DNA of 64,000 nucleotides from Niastella sp966211305 (GCA_966211305.1 CBIHPC010000012.1:1-64000), one strand, 5' to 3'. Positions 49,953 to 59,877 are shown, numbered from the stretch's first letter. Program-made: numbers and translations. The notes: generated from the sequence alone by a model not told the origin.

Positions 49953-50846
49953 ATGAAAAATAACCAGGCACAGATTCCAGTATATGATATGGCAGCCTGT
50001 ATACCAGGCACCAATTTCATTATAAAAAGAACCGAAGGAAACTCCGTACCATCTTATATGGCCATTCCACACAGGCATACTGATTACAAGATCAGTTTTC
50101 TGCAGGAAGGCGAAGTAACACATTATACCGACTTTGAGAAATATACCATCAAGGCGCCGGCCTTATTGATGCTTGCTCCCGATCAGGTGCATCAGCAAAC
50201 GGGAAACTCCTACTACAAAATGATGCATATCTCCTTCAACAAAGAGTTCCTGCTTACCGAAACTCAGGGTGTTCTTGCCTGTTGGGAATGTATGTTCAGC
50301 CAGGTAGTACTACCGGTACTGAATTCAGAACAGATGCAGGAGATCTCAGTTTATCTTGAACTGATGTATCAGGAATTCAAGGATAACAAACCACAAAAAG
50401 GCCTTATACTCAAGAACCTGCTGAACGCATTTATTATATGCGCTGGCAGGTTGGTAAATTGCAAGAATGACACTGCTGCTGTGCCCGCAGTAGTTGTAAA
50501 TATGGACTACTCACAAAACCGCATAGTACGTCAATTCAAATCACTCATAGATGAAAATTTTGTAAACGCTACCCAGGTAACACAATATGCCGACATGCTA
50601 TATGTTACACCCGGACATTTAAACGACCTGATAAAAACAGTTACCGGAAAAACAGCTAAACAGATCATTGATGAAAGAAGGATACTGGAAGCCAAACGTT
50701 TGTTATTCTGGGGCGAACATTCGGTAAAAGAAATTGCCGGCAGGTTAAACTTTGAGGACGATGCTTACTTTAACCGGTTCTTTAAAAAACATACCGGGAA
50801 TACACCTGCCCTGTTCCAAAGACAAATCCGGGAAAAGTACAATTAA
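49953..50846 (+). CDS. AraC-family transcriptional regulator
   Basis: A 297-residue regulator. The N-terminal cupin-like sensor (about 20-180) has HRHTDYKISFLQEGEVTHYTD and LAPDQVHQ, typical of AraC ligand-binding domains. The C-terminal double HTH (about 200-297) has YADMLYVTPGHLNDLIKTVTGKTAKQIID and GRLNFEDDAYFNRFFKKHTGNTPALFQRQ in consecutive parts. The ATG at 49953 is preferred to a TTG 30 bases upstream. It precedes the efflux cluster on the same strand, so it probably controls it; the ligand is unknown. Confidence 0.9.
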   Translation: MKNNQAQIPVYDMAACIPGTNFIIKRTEGNSVPSYMAIPHRHTDYKISFLQEGEVTHYTDFEKYTIKAPALLMLAPDQVHQQTGNSYYKMMHISFNKEFLLTETQGVLACWECMFSQVVLPVLNSEQMQEISVYLELMYQEFKDNKPQKGLILKNLLNAFIICAGRLVNCKNDTAAVPAVVVNMDYSQNRIVRQFKSLIDENFVNATQVTQYADMLYVTPGHLNDLIKTVTGKTAKQIIDERRILEAKRLLFWGEHSVKEIAGRLNFEDDAYFNRFFKKHTGNTPALFQRQIREKYN

Positions 50847-51155
50847 TCCCCCAATAAGGTAAATCCACAACTTGCCAATCGTTACTACTTTTACTGGATG
50901 ATTAACGGGCAGGTTATGTAATAGAAGTTTAGCACTATCCAACAGCATGGCTTTGGCTACCTGGTAATTAATATTTAATTCTGCAATCAACTATCTCCGG
51001 AAACCTGGAATCGTTCTACGTACCTGACGCCAACTGATCCCGGTGCACTGCTACGCATTTAAACCTGCGCAGATCTATGCTGCTGCGCTGTAGCTTATTA
51101 AAGTACGATATGCTTGTCCTTAACGATTTATTGTATGTCTATTAAACCATGTATG
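50847..51155 (+). other. 309-base spacer between araC gene and efflux cluster
   Basis: No coding frame. A short hairpin GCGCAG (51067-51072) / CTGCGC (51083-51088) lies about 70 bases upstream of the adaptor gene and may mark a terminator or regulatory site. No clean promoter pair was found, but this is the expected place for AraC sites. Confidence 0.4.
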
Positions 51156-52334
51156 ATGAAACCTTTAGATACCAATCGGTCTAATTACGGCTTGGTAAAG
51201 ATGATCACAGCAATCAGTGTTGCAACAGTTTTATATAGTTGCGGCAATACCACAGCCAACCCCCAAATGGCGCCACAACAGGCAATGCCATTACCAGTAG
51301 TACCCGTAACCACCACATCAGCTACTACTTACAGAGAATATCCGGCCTCGCTGGAAGGAAAAGTGAACGTTGAGATAAGACCTCAGGTGGAAGGCTATCT
51401 CGAAAAGATCTATGTTGATGAAGGGGCTTATGTAAAAGCAGGCCAGCCGCTTTTCAAAGTAGATGCGCGCATTTACAATGAAGCGTTGAACGCTGCAAAA
51501 TCAAACCTGCTTGCTGCTAAAGCCAACGTGGCCAAAGCACAGGTAGATGTTGACCGCCTTGGTCCGCTGGTTGAGAACAAGGTGATCTCTGAAGTGCAGC
51601 TCAAAACCGCGCGCGCCGCATACGATGCAGCAGTAGCTGCTGAAGAACAGGCAAAAGCCGCAGTTGGCAACGCACAGATCAACATCGGGTATACGCTGGT
51701 AAAAGCTCCTGTCAGCGGTTATATCGGAAGAATTCCGTTCAAGACCGGCGCCCTTGTCAGCAAGAGCGATGCGTTAACAGTGCTGTCAGACATTCGTGAG
51801 ATGTATGCCTATTTCTCACTGAGCGAGCCTGATTTCATTGCTTTCAAAAATCAGTTCCCCGGCAATTCGATCGAGGAAAAAGTGAAAGCCGTTCCTGCAG
51901 TTGAACTGGCGCTGGCCGACAACAGCATCTATCCTTCCAAAGGAAAGATAGGTTCTATCGAAGGCCAGTTCGATAAATCAACCGGAGCTATCAGTTTCCG
52001 CGCCACCTTCCCTAACCCCGGCGGCATCATTCGCACCGGTAATACCGGTAAAGTGCGTATTCCTCAACAGTTCAATGATGCACTCATTGTACCAATGGAA
52101 TCCACCTTTGATGTACAGGATAAAGTGTTCGTTTTCGTTGTAGGCGACAGTAATAAAGTTACAAGCAGGCCCATCACTATTACCGGAAAAACAACCAACT
52201 ATTACTTTGTGAAAGATGGCGTTAAGGCCGGTGATAAAATTGTGTTCCAGGGCGTAGGCAACCTGCAGGATGGCATGGCGATCGCGCCCCAGCCAATGAG
52301 TGCAGACAGCCTGCTGAAAGCGAAACCTTTATAA
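51156..52334 (+). CDS. RND efflux periplasmic adaptor (membrane fusion protein)
   Basis: A 392-residue lipoprotein adaptor. The signal KMITAISVATVLYSCGN has the lipobox LYSC (about Cys29). RPQVEGYLEKIYVDEGAYVKAGQPLFKVD forms the first lipoyl half in consecutive segments and VKAPVSGYIGRIPFKTGALVS the second. An alpha-hairpin (about 105-160) and a C-terminal barrel domain follow. The adaptor bridges the RND pump and the outer-membrane channel. The start is uncertain: ATGs at 51135, 51153 and 51156 all keep the signal. Confidence 0.93.
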   Translation: MKPLDTNRSNYGLVKMITAISVATVLYSCGNTTANPQMAPQQAMPLPVVPVTTTSATTYREYPASLEGKVNVEIRPQVEGYLEKIYVDEGAYVKAGQPLFKVDARIYNEALNAAKSNLLAAKANVAKAQVDVDRLGPLVENKVISEVQLKTARAAYDAAVAAEEQAKAAVGNAQINIGYTLVKAPVSGYIGRIPFKTGALVSKSDALTVLSDIREMYAYFSLSEPDFIAFKNQFPGNSIEEKVKAVPAVELALADNSIYPSKGKIGSIEGQFDKSTGAISFRATFPNPGGIIRTGNTGKVRIPQQFNDALIVPMESTFDVQDKVFVFVVGDSNKVTSRPITITGKTTNYYFVKDGVKAGDKIVFQGVGNLQDGMAIAPQPMSADSLLKAKPL

Positions 52335-52495
52335 TTCACGAAGCAGGACGCCCCGACGTAATTAGCCGGGGCAGGTAAGAAGTATGAGGTCAGAGGAATA
52401 TTATCTCTGCCTACAGGGAGTCTTTGCGCCTGATTTCGCCATAACACCCGATTCTTACCAACGACATCAGACTTCAAATTCAAATTCATTCACTC

Positions 52496-55400
52496 ATGTT
52501 AAGAAGATTCATCGAAAGACCGGTTCTGTCAACGGTAGTTTCTATCATTCTGCTTTTATTGGGCGGACTATCGTTGTACACGTTGCCAGTTACGCTGTTC
52601 CCCGATATTGCACCGCCAAGTGTGCAGGTAACAGCCCTCTACCCTGGCGCCAATGCCGAGGTAGTTGCCCGTTCCGTGGCTACCCCGCTGGAAGAAGCCA
52701 TCAACGGTGTGGAGAACATGACCTACATGACCTCCAACTCCAGTAACGACGGTAGTATGACGCTTACCGTTTATTTCAAACAGGGTACCGATCCCGATAT
52801 CGCTTCTGTGAACGTACAGAACAGGGTATCGAAAGCTATCAGCCAGGTGCCTACGGAAGTGGTACAGGCAGGTATTTCCACTCAAAAAGTACAGAACAGT
52901 ATCATCATGTTCGTGGCGCTGTCGAGCGACGACAAAACGAAATACGATGAACTGTTCCTCGAAAACTATATCAAGATCAACCTTATTCCGGCCGTACAAC
53001 GTGTACCCGGTGTAGGCCAGGCCCTGGTTTTCGGTACCAAGGATTACTCCATGCGTATCTGGCTGAAGCCCGACCGTTTGATCGCCAATAACCTGTCGCC
53101 ACAGGATGTACTGGGCGCCATCAGAGACCAGAACCTTGAAGCCGCTCCCGGCCGTTTGGGTCAAAGCAGCAAGGAAGTGTACGAATATGTTTTAAAATAC
53201 AAGGGAAAACTGAACCAGGGTGAAGAGTATGAGAACATGATCATAAAGGCCAACCCCGATGGTTCCATGTTGCGCCTGAAAGATGTGGCCCGCGTTGAAT
53301 TCGGTTCCTACACCTACTCTACCAATGCCCGAATGGATGGTACGCCGGTGTCGGGTTTTGCCGTATTCCAAACTGCCGGTTCAAACGCCAACGATATCCT
53401 TACAGAAGTAGAACGGTTGTTGAGTGAGTTTGAGAAAACCTTACCGAAGGGTCTTAAAACAACCGTGATGTACAACTCCAAGGAGTTTCTCGATGCCTCT
53501 ATTGATCAGGTAACGGAAACCCTGGTGATCGCCTTCATACTGGTGTTCATCGTTGTATTCATCTTCCTGCAGGATTTCAGATCAACACTGATCCCCGCCA
53601 TAGCAGTTCCTGTGGCCATCATAGGTACCTTCTTCTTCATGCAGCTGTTCGGCTTTACCATCAACCTGCTCACCCTGTTCGCCCTTGTACTGGCAATTGG
53701 TGTGGTGGTGGATGACGCCATTGTGGTTGTGGAAGCGGTACACTCGAAAATGGAGCGAACGAACATGCCGGCCCGCGCAGCTACCATTCAGTCAATGAGT
53801 GAGATCTCCGGCGCCATCATCTCCATTACGCTGGTAATGGCCGCGGTGTTCATTCCTGTAGGTTTCATGCAGGGCCCTGCCGGCGTGTTCTACAGGCAGT
53901 TCGCCTTTACCCTGGCCATAGCCATCCTTATTTCAGCCGTAAACGCATTAACCCTGAGCCCTGCATTGTGCGCCCTGTTCCTGAAGAACCCGCATGCCGG
54001 TGAAGGACATGGCCCCAAAAAAGGCTTTATGAGCCGCTTTTATGCCGGTTTCAATGCAGGCTTCAATGGAATGACCAACAGGTATGTTCGCAGCCTTAAA
54101 TTCCTGGTACGCCGTAAATGGGTTGCCATTACCGGCCTGGTGCTTATCGCCGCCACCGCATTCTTCCTGTTGAAAAAAGCGCCTACGGGCTTCATTCCTA
54201 CAGAAGACCAGGGTTTCGTACTGTTTGCGGTGAACACCCCTCCGGGCAGCTCGCTCGAACGTACACACGAAGCAACTCTGCAAATAGACAGTATCATAAA
54301 GCAGGATCCCGCCTATAGTCACCTGTACGTGATAGACGGTTTGAACTTCATCAGCAATGCGAACGCATCGCCTTATGCCGCCGGTTTTATGCGGTTGAAA
54401 GATTATGATGAAAGAGGACCGGTTAAAAATCCTGATCAGATCGCAGCCGGCCTGGTTGGTAAAGTAGCTCAGGTGAAAGGCGCGCAGGCCTTCTTCTTCA
54501 ATTTCCCTACTGTACAGGGTTTCGGTAACGTGAGCGGTTTCGAGTTCATGTTGCAGGACCGCACCAACGGCCCGCTCGATAAACTGGGCGGAACCGCATG
54601 GCAGTTCATAGGCGCATTGATGCAAAGACCTGAGATCGGATTTGCCTTTACCACTTTTGCCGCCAATAACCCGCAATTCTCCATTGAAGTGGATTACCAG
54701 AAGGCCAAACAACTGGGCGTATCGGTAACAGAACTGATGCAAACCATGCAGATCTATTACGGTAGCAGCTTCGTTACTGACTTCAACCGGTTCGGTAAAT
54801 ATTACCGTGTTATGGCGCAGGCAGAAGCCCCGTTCCGTAATGATATAAATTCACTGGAAGGTATATATGTTAAGAACAACCAGGGTGAAATGGTTCCGGC
54901 CAAAACACTGGTAACGTTGAAACGCGTGTACGGACCGGAAACCGTTACCCGCAACAACCTGTTCAATGCCGTTACCATCAACGGTTCACCGAAACCAGGT
55001 TTCAGTACCGGTGACGCCATTAAGGCCATTGAAGAAACCGCTAAAAAAGTATTGCCAAGAGGTTACTCATATGAGTGGACAGGTGTAACCCGTGAGGAAA
55101 TTAAAACGGGGAACCAGCAGGCGTTCATCTTCCTGCTGAGCGTATTGTTCGTTTACTTCCTGCTGGCAGCCCAATACGAAAGTTACATTCTGCCGCTGGC
55201 CGTTATCTTAACGGTTCCTACCGGTATATTGGGCGTATTTGCTTTCATTGGTTTTGCCGGTATCGACAACAACATTTACGTTCAGATCGGTTTGATCATG
55301 CTTGTAGGTTTGCTGGCCAAGAACGCGATCCTGATCGTGGAATATGCGGTTCAACGCAGAAGAAGCGGTATGGGCCTTATCGACGCGGCACTGGAAGCAT

Positions 55401-55672
55401 CGAGGCTCAGGCTTCGTCCTATCCTCATGACCTCCTTTGCCTTTATCGTTGGTCTGTTACCACTGGTATGGACACATGGCGCCTCGGCCCTTGGTAACCA
55501 CTCGATAGGTGTAAGTGCCATCGGAGGTATGCTTACCGGGGTAATACTTGGCGTATTCCTGATCCCCGTGCTGTTTGTGATCTTCCAGTACTTGCAGGAA
55601 AAGGTACAGCGCAGACCGGTCTTCGACCAAACCAATTTGCCAGATGCCGAAGCAGCAACTGTAAAACATTGA
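52496..55672 (+). CDS. RND efflux pump, HAE1 (AcrB-like) family permease
   Basis: A 1058-residue proton-driven pump of the inner membrane. FIERPVLSTVVSIILLLLG is the first membrane helix. The TM4 motif with the proton-relay Asp pair is visible in LVLAIGVVVDDAIVVVEAV (about 398-416). TLFPDIAPPSVQV, GFIPTEDQGFVLFAV and the C-terminal MLVGLLAKNAILIVEYA are all typical. Exports drugs, bile salts or dyes in HAE1 relatives; the substrate is unknown here. Middle member of a complete adaptor-pump-channel operon. Confidence 0.96.
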   Translation: MLRRFIERPVLSTVVSIILLLLGGLSLYTLPVTLFPDIAPPSVQVTALYPGANAEVVARSVATPLEEAINGVENMTYMTSNSSNDGSMTLTVYFKQGTDPDIASVNVQNRVSKAISQVPTEVVQAGISTQKVQNSIIMFVALSSDDKTKYDELFLENYIKINLIPAVQRVPGVGQALVFGTKDYSMRIWLKPDRLIANNLSPQDVLGAIRDQNLEAAPGRLGQSSKEVYEYVLKYKGKLNQGEEYENMIIKANPDGSMLRLKDVARVEFGSYTYSTNARMDGTPVSGFAVFQTAGSNANDILTEVERLLSEFEKTLPKGLKTTVMYNSKEFLDASIDQVTETLVIAFILVFIVVFIFLQDFRSTLIPAIAVPVAIIGTFFFMQLFGFTINLLTLFALVLAIGVVVDDAIVVVEAVHSKMERTNMPARAATIQSMSEISGAIISITLVMAAVFIPVGFMQGPAGVFYRQFAFTLAIAILISAVNALTLSPALCALFLKNPHAGEGHGPKKGFMSRFYAGFNAGFNGMTNRYVRSLKFLVRRKWVAITGLVLIAATAFFLLKKAPTGFIPTEDQGFVLFAVNTPPGSSLERTHEATLQIDSIIKQDPAYSHLYVIDGLNFISNANASPYAAGFMRLKDYDERGPVKNPDQIAAGLVGKVAQVKGAQAFFFNFPTVQGFGNVSGFEFMLQDRTNGPLDKLGGTAWQFIGALMQRPEIGFAFTTFAANNPQFSIEVDYQKAKQLGVSVTELMQTMQIYYGSSFVTDFNRFGKYYRVMAQAEAPFRNDINSLEGIYVKNNQGEMVPAKTLVTLKRVYGPETVTRNNLFNAVTINGSPKPGFSTGDAIKAIEETAKKVLPRGYSYEWTGVTREEIKTGNQQAFIFLLSVLFVYFLLAAQYESYILPLAVILTVPTGILGVFAFIGFAGIDNNIYVQIGLIMLVGLLAKNAILIVEYAVQRRRSGMGLIDAALEASRLRLRPILMTSFAFIVGLLPLVWTHGASALGNHSIGVSAIGGMLTGVILGVFLIPVLFVIFQYLQEKVQRRPVFDQTNLPDAEAATVKH

Positions 55673-55745
55673 TAAATCAAAGATCAGGGTGTACCATTTC
55701 GCCCGTTAGCGGAATGGTACACTCAATAACCTAAATAAGGAGATA

Positions 55746-57161
55746 ATGCGAAAAAGTAATATCACTATTTATTCCACCCTGGCATTGATAGCGCTGTTGG
55801 CGGCCTGTCGCATGGGTAAAGATTACCAGCGCTCCGACCTGGCTTTACCTGCCCAGTTCGCCAATTCCACAGCACCGTCCGATTCCAGCGTGGCTGATAT
55901 GGAATGGAAAAAATTCTTTTCTGATCCTGCCCTGCAATCGCTCATAGACCATGCATTGCAAAACAGCTTTGACGTACAACTGGCGGTAAAACGGGTTGAT
56001 GAAGCACGCGCCTACGCCAACCAGGCAAAGGTTAACTGGGCCCCCACCATACAGGCACAGATAAACGTTTCTTCAACATTCCCTTCTGAGAACAGTTTGA
56101 ACGGCTTAAGCCTGAAGACCTTCCTTGGTAAAAGTCATTTAGAGGATTATACATTAGGCGCCGGCTTAACATGGGAAATTGACATTTGGGGAAAATTGCG
56201 CCGCCAACGCGAAGCTGCAGGCGCCGTATTGCTGCAATCATATGAAGCCAGCAGAGCAGTGCAAACAGCCGTAGTGGCAAACATCGCCAGCAGCTATTTC
56301 AATTTGCTGATGCTCGATGCACAGCTGGCCATTGCCCGCCGCAATGTGAGCCTCGGCGATTCCATCGTTCAGATCATCAAACTGCAAAAAGCGGCCGGCG
56401 AAGTGAGCGAACTGGCAGTACAACAGGCAACCGCGCAACAACAAACAGCGGCCATTCTGGTGCCCCAGATCGAGCAACAAATAGCCATTCAGGAAAACGC
56501 CATCCGTATATTGAGCGGCGACCAGCCCGGCCCCGTTACCCGTACAGCACAACTAAGCAACTATAAAGTATGGGAAAGTTTACCTGCCGGCATACCCGCC
56601 GCTATGGTAAGTCGCCGGCCCGATGTTCGCACTACCGAAATGGCGCTTGTAGCCGCCAATGCCCGGGTAGGTATTGCTGAAGCCAGTATGTACCCTGCCA
56701 TAAGCATTACAGCTAATGGCGGCATTAACGCTTATCAGTTCAGTAAGTGGTTCAACATACCAGCTTCGCTGTTCGCTACAGGCGTTGCCGGTTTAACGCA
56801 ACCGATCTTCGCCCGTAAGGCCTTAAAAACTCAGTTTGAAGTAGCTAAGATCCAACGCGACCAGGCAGCCATCACCTTCCGCCAGTCGGCTACTGCCGCC
56901 CTCGGCGAAGTATCGAATGCACTGGTTCAGCTTGATAAACTGAAAACGCAATACCAGCTCACTACTGATAAAGTAAATACATTACGTGGTGCTATTGGTA
57001 ATGCAGAGCTTTTATTTAAAAGCGGTTTGGCCAACTACCTCGAAGTGATCACCGCACAGGGCAGCCTGTTACAGGCAGAATTAAACCAGGTGACCGTAGA
57101 ACGCGATCAGCTCAACGCAATGGTTGAACTGTACAGATCGCTCGGCGGCGGTTGGAAATAA
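55746..57161 (+). CDS. TolC-like outer-membrane efflux channel (NodT/OprM type)
   Basis: A 471-residue lipoprotein (lipobox LLAAC, about Cys21). Two outer-membrane efflux domains: the first with VDEARAYANQAKVNWAPTIQ, the second with MVSRRPDVRTTEMALVAANARVGIAEASMYPAISI in consecutive segments (about 285-320), the signature of NodT/OprM proteins. It completes the tripartite pump with the two upstream genes and is 73 bases from the RND gene. Confidence 0.95.
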   Translation: MRKSNITIYSTLALIALLAACRMGKDYQRSDLALPAQFANSTAPSDSSVADMEWKKFFSDPALQSLIDHALQNSFDVQLAVKRVDEARAYANQAKVNWAPTIQAQINVSSTFPSENSLNGLSLKTFLGKSHLEDYTLGAGLTWEIDIWGKLRRQREAAGAVLLQSYEASRAVQTAVVANIASSYFNLLMLDAQLAIARRNVSLGDSIVQIIKLQKAAGEVSELAVQQATAQQQTAAILVPQIEQQIAIQENAIRILSGDQPGPVTRTAQLSNYKVWESLPAGIPAAMVSRRPDVRTTEMALVAANARVGIAEASMYPAISITANGGINAYQFSKWFNIPASLFATGVAGLTQPIFARKALKTQFEVAKIQRDQAAITFRQSATAALGEVSNALVQLDKLKTQYQLTTDKVNTLRGAIGNAELLFKSGLANYLEVITAQGSLLQAELNQVTVERDQLNAMVELYRSLGGGWK

Positions 57162-57164
57162 TTA

Positions 57165-57196
57165 GCTAATGTGATAATTCGATAATGTGATAATGG
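57165..57196. repeat. Exact 8-bp tandem words (GATAATGT)
   Basis: GCTAATGT, GATAATTC, GATAATGT, GATAATGG in strict register, starting three bases after the stop codon of the efflux channel gene. Confidence 0.8.
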
Positions 57197-57312
57197 AATA
57201 CAGTACCGATAATGAATATCGTGAATGCAAGAGCAAAATGCATTTAAAAGAAAGGAAGCGTAAATTAAGAGCGGTATTACTACGAAAGGATAATTGGTTT
57301 AGTAGGTAAAAT

Positions 57313-57349
57313 AAAAAAGCCATCAGTTTAATAGCTGATGGCTTTTTTT
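57313..57349. terminator. Bidirectional terminator between the efflux operon and htpG
   Basis: A 14-bp stem (57313-57326 with 57335-57348; AAAAAAGCCATCAG with CTGATGGCTTTTTT) with an 8-nt loop. A run on the left and T run on the right allow function on both strands. Confidence 0.9.
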
Positions 57350-57368
57350 ATTGTTATGCTTTTAAAGC

Positions 57369-59249
57369 TTATACTTTCGCGCTTGCCAGTTGATCGGTAC
57401 CCAACAGGTCAACACTGCGATTGATAAAGTTGGTAAGATTGCTTCCTTTCAGCAAACCCTGCGACAGCAAAGCCAGGTCGGCCAGGTTGTGCACCAGTTT
57501 AACCTGGGTATCTTTATTATCATTCTTCAGCACCTGCTGGTAAATGGGGTGGTTACCATTAACCGTCAGCGTTACTTCATCGGGCATATTGGCGTAAAAG
57601 CTACCCATTGGACCGCTCATAGCCGCCATGTCTTTCATCCGGCGCATAAATTCAGGACGTGTGGCCACTACAGGTGGGGCGTCGGTGCTAAGGCCTTTTA
57701 CTTCTACGGTAGTGGTAAGGCCAGGTGTTTTGATATCGAACAGTTCTTTAAGCGCGGTTTCTTCGTCTTTGCTTAAAACGCTTTCGAGGTTCTCCTGTTT
57801 ATCGATCAGGTTATCGGTAATATCCGAATCAACACGGGTAAAATGAACATCGCTCCACTTCATTTCAATCTGGTTAACAAAAGACGGATCGATTATCGTG
57901 TCAAGCTTTACAACAACAAAGTTCCGCGCTTCAGCCGCTCTGATGTAAGCATCCTGCTGTACCAGATCGGTAGTGTAAAGAATAACCAGTTTGCCTTCTT
58001 TATTCTTTTGCAGGGTTTCAGTGGCCATACGGTACTCTTCCAGCGTATTGAACTTTTTCTCTGCCCCCTCTTCTTTCGACACCAGTTCAAACAAATGGAA
58101 CTTATTGGCCCTTTCAAAGAACTTGTCGTCGGTCATCATTCCATACTTCACAAACAAACCGAGGCTATCCCATTTTCCTTCAAACTCTTTTCTTTCCTTA
58201 TTGAACAGCTCTTCCAGCTTATCGGCCACCTTTTTGGTAATGTGATTATTGATCTTTTTCACATTGGGATCGCCCTGCAGGTAGCTGCGGCTTACGTTCA
58301 AAGGAATGTCGGGACTATCAATAACCCCCTGCAACAGCATCAGGAACTCGGGCACAATATCCTTCACTTCTTCAGTAACGAATACCTGGTTGCTGTACAG
58401 TTGAATCTTGTCTTTCTGTATTTCGTAGCTCTGTTTTATTTTAGGGAAGTACAGGATCCCGGTAAGATTGAACGGGTAGTCGACATTCAGGTGTATCCAG
58501 AACAGTGGCGGCTCGTTGTACGGATACAGTTCTTTATAGAAATTCTGATAATCTTCGGCGGTGAGGTCGGAAGGTTTCTTTTTCCAGGCCGGCTGGGTAT
58601 TGTTGATGGGCGCGGCCTCTTTTTCTTCGTCTTTATGACGGAAGTAAATTGGCACGGGCAGAAAACGGCAGAATTTGTTCAGGATACCACGAATACGCTC
58701 TGCATCTAAGAACTCGGCGCTGTCTTCGTTAATGTGTAATACGATATCGGTACCCCGTTCTGCTTTCCCGGTTTCTTCGAGTGTATATTCCGGACTGCCA
58801 TCGCATTCCCAGCGAACGGCGGGTGCATCTTCCTTAAAGCTTTTGGTGAACACTTCCACTTTATCGCTCACCATAAATGCCGAATAAAAGCCCAGACCAA
58901 ACTTACCAATGATGGCGTTCTCGTTCTGGCCCTTGTATTTTTTCACAAACTCTTCGGCGCCGCTAAATGCTACCTGGTTCAGGTATTTCTCCACCTCTGC
59001 GGCCGACATACCAATACCCCGGTCGGAAATGGTAATGGTCTTTTTTTCTTCATCGAGTTTCACCTCGATGAGCATGTCGCCAAACTCACCCTTTGCCTCG
59101 CCAATGGAGGAAAGCGTTTTTAATTTTTGAGAGGCGTCTACCGCATTACTTATAAGCTCACGCAGAAAAATATCGTGATCGCTATACAGGAATTTTTTGA
59201 TTATCGGAAATATGTTCTCGGTATGTACCTGTATGGTCCCTTTTTGCAT
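57369..59249 (-). CDS. htpG: Molecular chaperone HtpG (Hsp90)
   Basis: A 626-residue cytoplasmic chaperone. The GHKL ATPase domain (1-220) has ELISNAVDASQKL (about 29-41), ISDRGIGMSAAEVEKY and IGKFGLGFYSAFMVSDKVEV in separate motifs. The middle domain contains RSYLQGD, and a C-terminal dimerisation domain follows. The ATG at 59247-59249 gives the normal MQKGTIQVHTEN start; the frame upstream (41 codons) is non-homologous and covers the regulatory region. Confidence 0.96.
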   Translation of the reverse strand: MQKGTIQVHTENIFPIIKKFLYSDHDIFLRELISNAVDASQKLKTLSSIGEAKGEFGDMLIEVKLDEEKKTITISDRGIGMSAAEVEKYLNQVAFSGAEEFVKKYKGQNENAIIGKFGLGFYSAFMVSDKVEVFTKSFKEDAPAVRWECDGSPEYTLEETGKAERGTDIVLHINEDSAEFLDAERIRGILNKFCRFLPVPIYFRHKDEEKEAAPINNTQPAWKKKPSDLTAEDYQNFYKELYPYNEPPLFWIHLNVDYPFNLTGILYFPKIKQSYEIQKDKIQLYSNQVFVTEEVKDIVPEFLMLLQGVIDSPDIPLNVSRSYLQGDPNVKKINNHITKKVADKLEELFNKERKEFEGKWDSLGLFVKYGMMTDDKFFERANKFHLFELVSKEEGAEKKFNTLEEYRMATETLQKNKEGKLVILYTTDLVQQDAYIRAAEARNFVVVKLDTIIDPSFVNQIEMKWSDVHFTRVDSDITDNLIDKQENLESVLSKDEETALKELFDIKTPGLTTTVEVKGLSTDAPPVVATRPEFMRRMKDMAAMSGPMGSFYANMPDEVTLTVNGNHPIYQQVLKNDNKDTQVKLVHNLADLALLSQGLLKGSNLTNFINRSVDLLGTDQLASAKV

Positions 59250-59335
59250 ATGTATCGATTTTGGCAGTTTAATAGTATGGGAGGAACGCACCAAAGAGAG
59301 TGCCATTGGGCCTGCCTGCCTGAAAATCGGCAAAA

Positions 59336-59372
59336 TTGTCAGTTCGGGTAGGGAAAATATTAGCCCTGACAA
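59336..59372. promoter_or_regulatory. Inverted repeat TTGTCAG-N23-CTGACAA upstream of htpG
   Basis: The arms at 59336-59342 and 59366-59372 are perfect reverse complements, with GGG/CCC extending inside. It lies about 90-120 bases upstream of the htpG start. Position suggests a heat-shock control site or a terminator of the next gene; I do not recognise it as a known operator. Confidence 0.4.
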
Positions 59373-59397
59373 CGTAAATACCGGTCAATCTGCTAAT

Positions 59398-59766
59398 TTA
59401 CCGGTGCTGCATCAGACAACCGATCACCCTGATAAAGATTAAAATAATCCATATCCAATGCCAGGTTTTAAGCCTACTGCCACCTGTGGGTGGTTGGTTC
59501 GAACGTGTTATGCGTACCCGGGGTGTCGGGAACTGTCGGCTGGCAGTATTATTGCGGGAAGCGTTTATTGCCTGTACCTCTTGTTCTGCCCGTTTTTGTT
59601 CGCGGCTCTGGTAATCGTACCCCCGAGCCAGCAGCACCTTACGGGCTGTTTCCACCTCACCTGCCAAATAGCTTCCACTTGTATCGGTTACTATTTCAAT
59701 TAGTTGTTCGGTTGTATAACCGGCAAACTGGTCGTGGGTAGCGTCGCCGGTTTTAAAAAGAGGCAT
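59398..59766 (-). CDS. Small protein of unknown function with C-terminal membrane anchor
   Basis: A 122-residue protein. The first 45 residues are acidic and helical (DQFAGYTTEQLIEIVTDTSGSYLAGEVE). A basic region rich in Arg and Glu (about 53-70) and a flexible Pro/Ser stretch follow. The last 22 residues (WHWIWIILIFIRVIGCLMQHR) form a single membrane helix, giving a tail-anchored topology. No domain recognised. It lies 148 bases upstream of htpG on the same strand. Confidence 0.6.
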   Translation of the reverse strand: MPLFKTGDATHDQFAGYTTEQLIEIVTDTSGSYLAGEVETARKVLLARGYDYQSREQKRAEQEVQAINASRNNTASRQFPTPRVRITRSNQPPTGGSRLKTWHWIWIILIFIRVIGCLMQHR

Positions 59767-59877
59767 AAACTAACTTTTAGGTTCAGGTAAATATAGCCGT
59801 TTATTCAACAGGGCCACACAGGATTATTAATTAGTCCCCTTCGTTTATTATGTATTATATAAATCAGAAAATAGAAG

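Noticed and set aside
53948..54742. Long open frame (264 codons) on the minus strand inside the RND pump gene
   Set aside because: It is antisense to highly conserved RND coding sequence, has no domain, and is a product of codon bias in the real gene.
57843..58709. Open frame of 288 codons on the plus strand within htpG
   Set aside because: Fully covered by the conserved HtpG sequence on the other strand; Phe-rich and hydrophobic composition typical of antisense frames of Glu/Lys-rich genes.
59490..59520. tRNA-like T-loop sequence GGTTCGAAC
   Set aside because: It lies within the small membrane-anchored protein gene and no cloverleaf can be built around it. No tRNA was found anywhere in the window.
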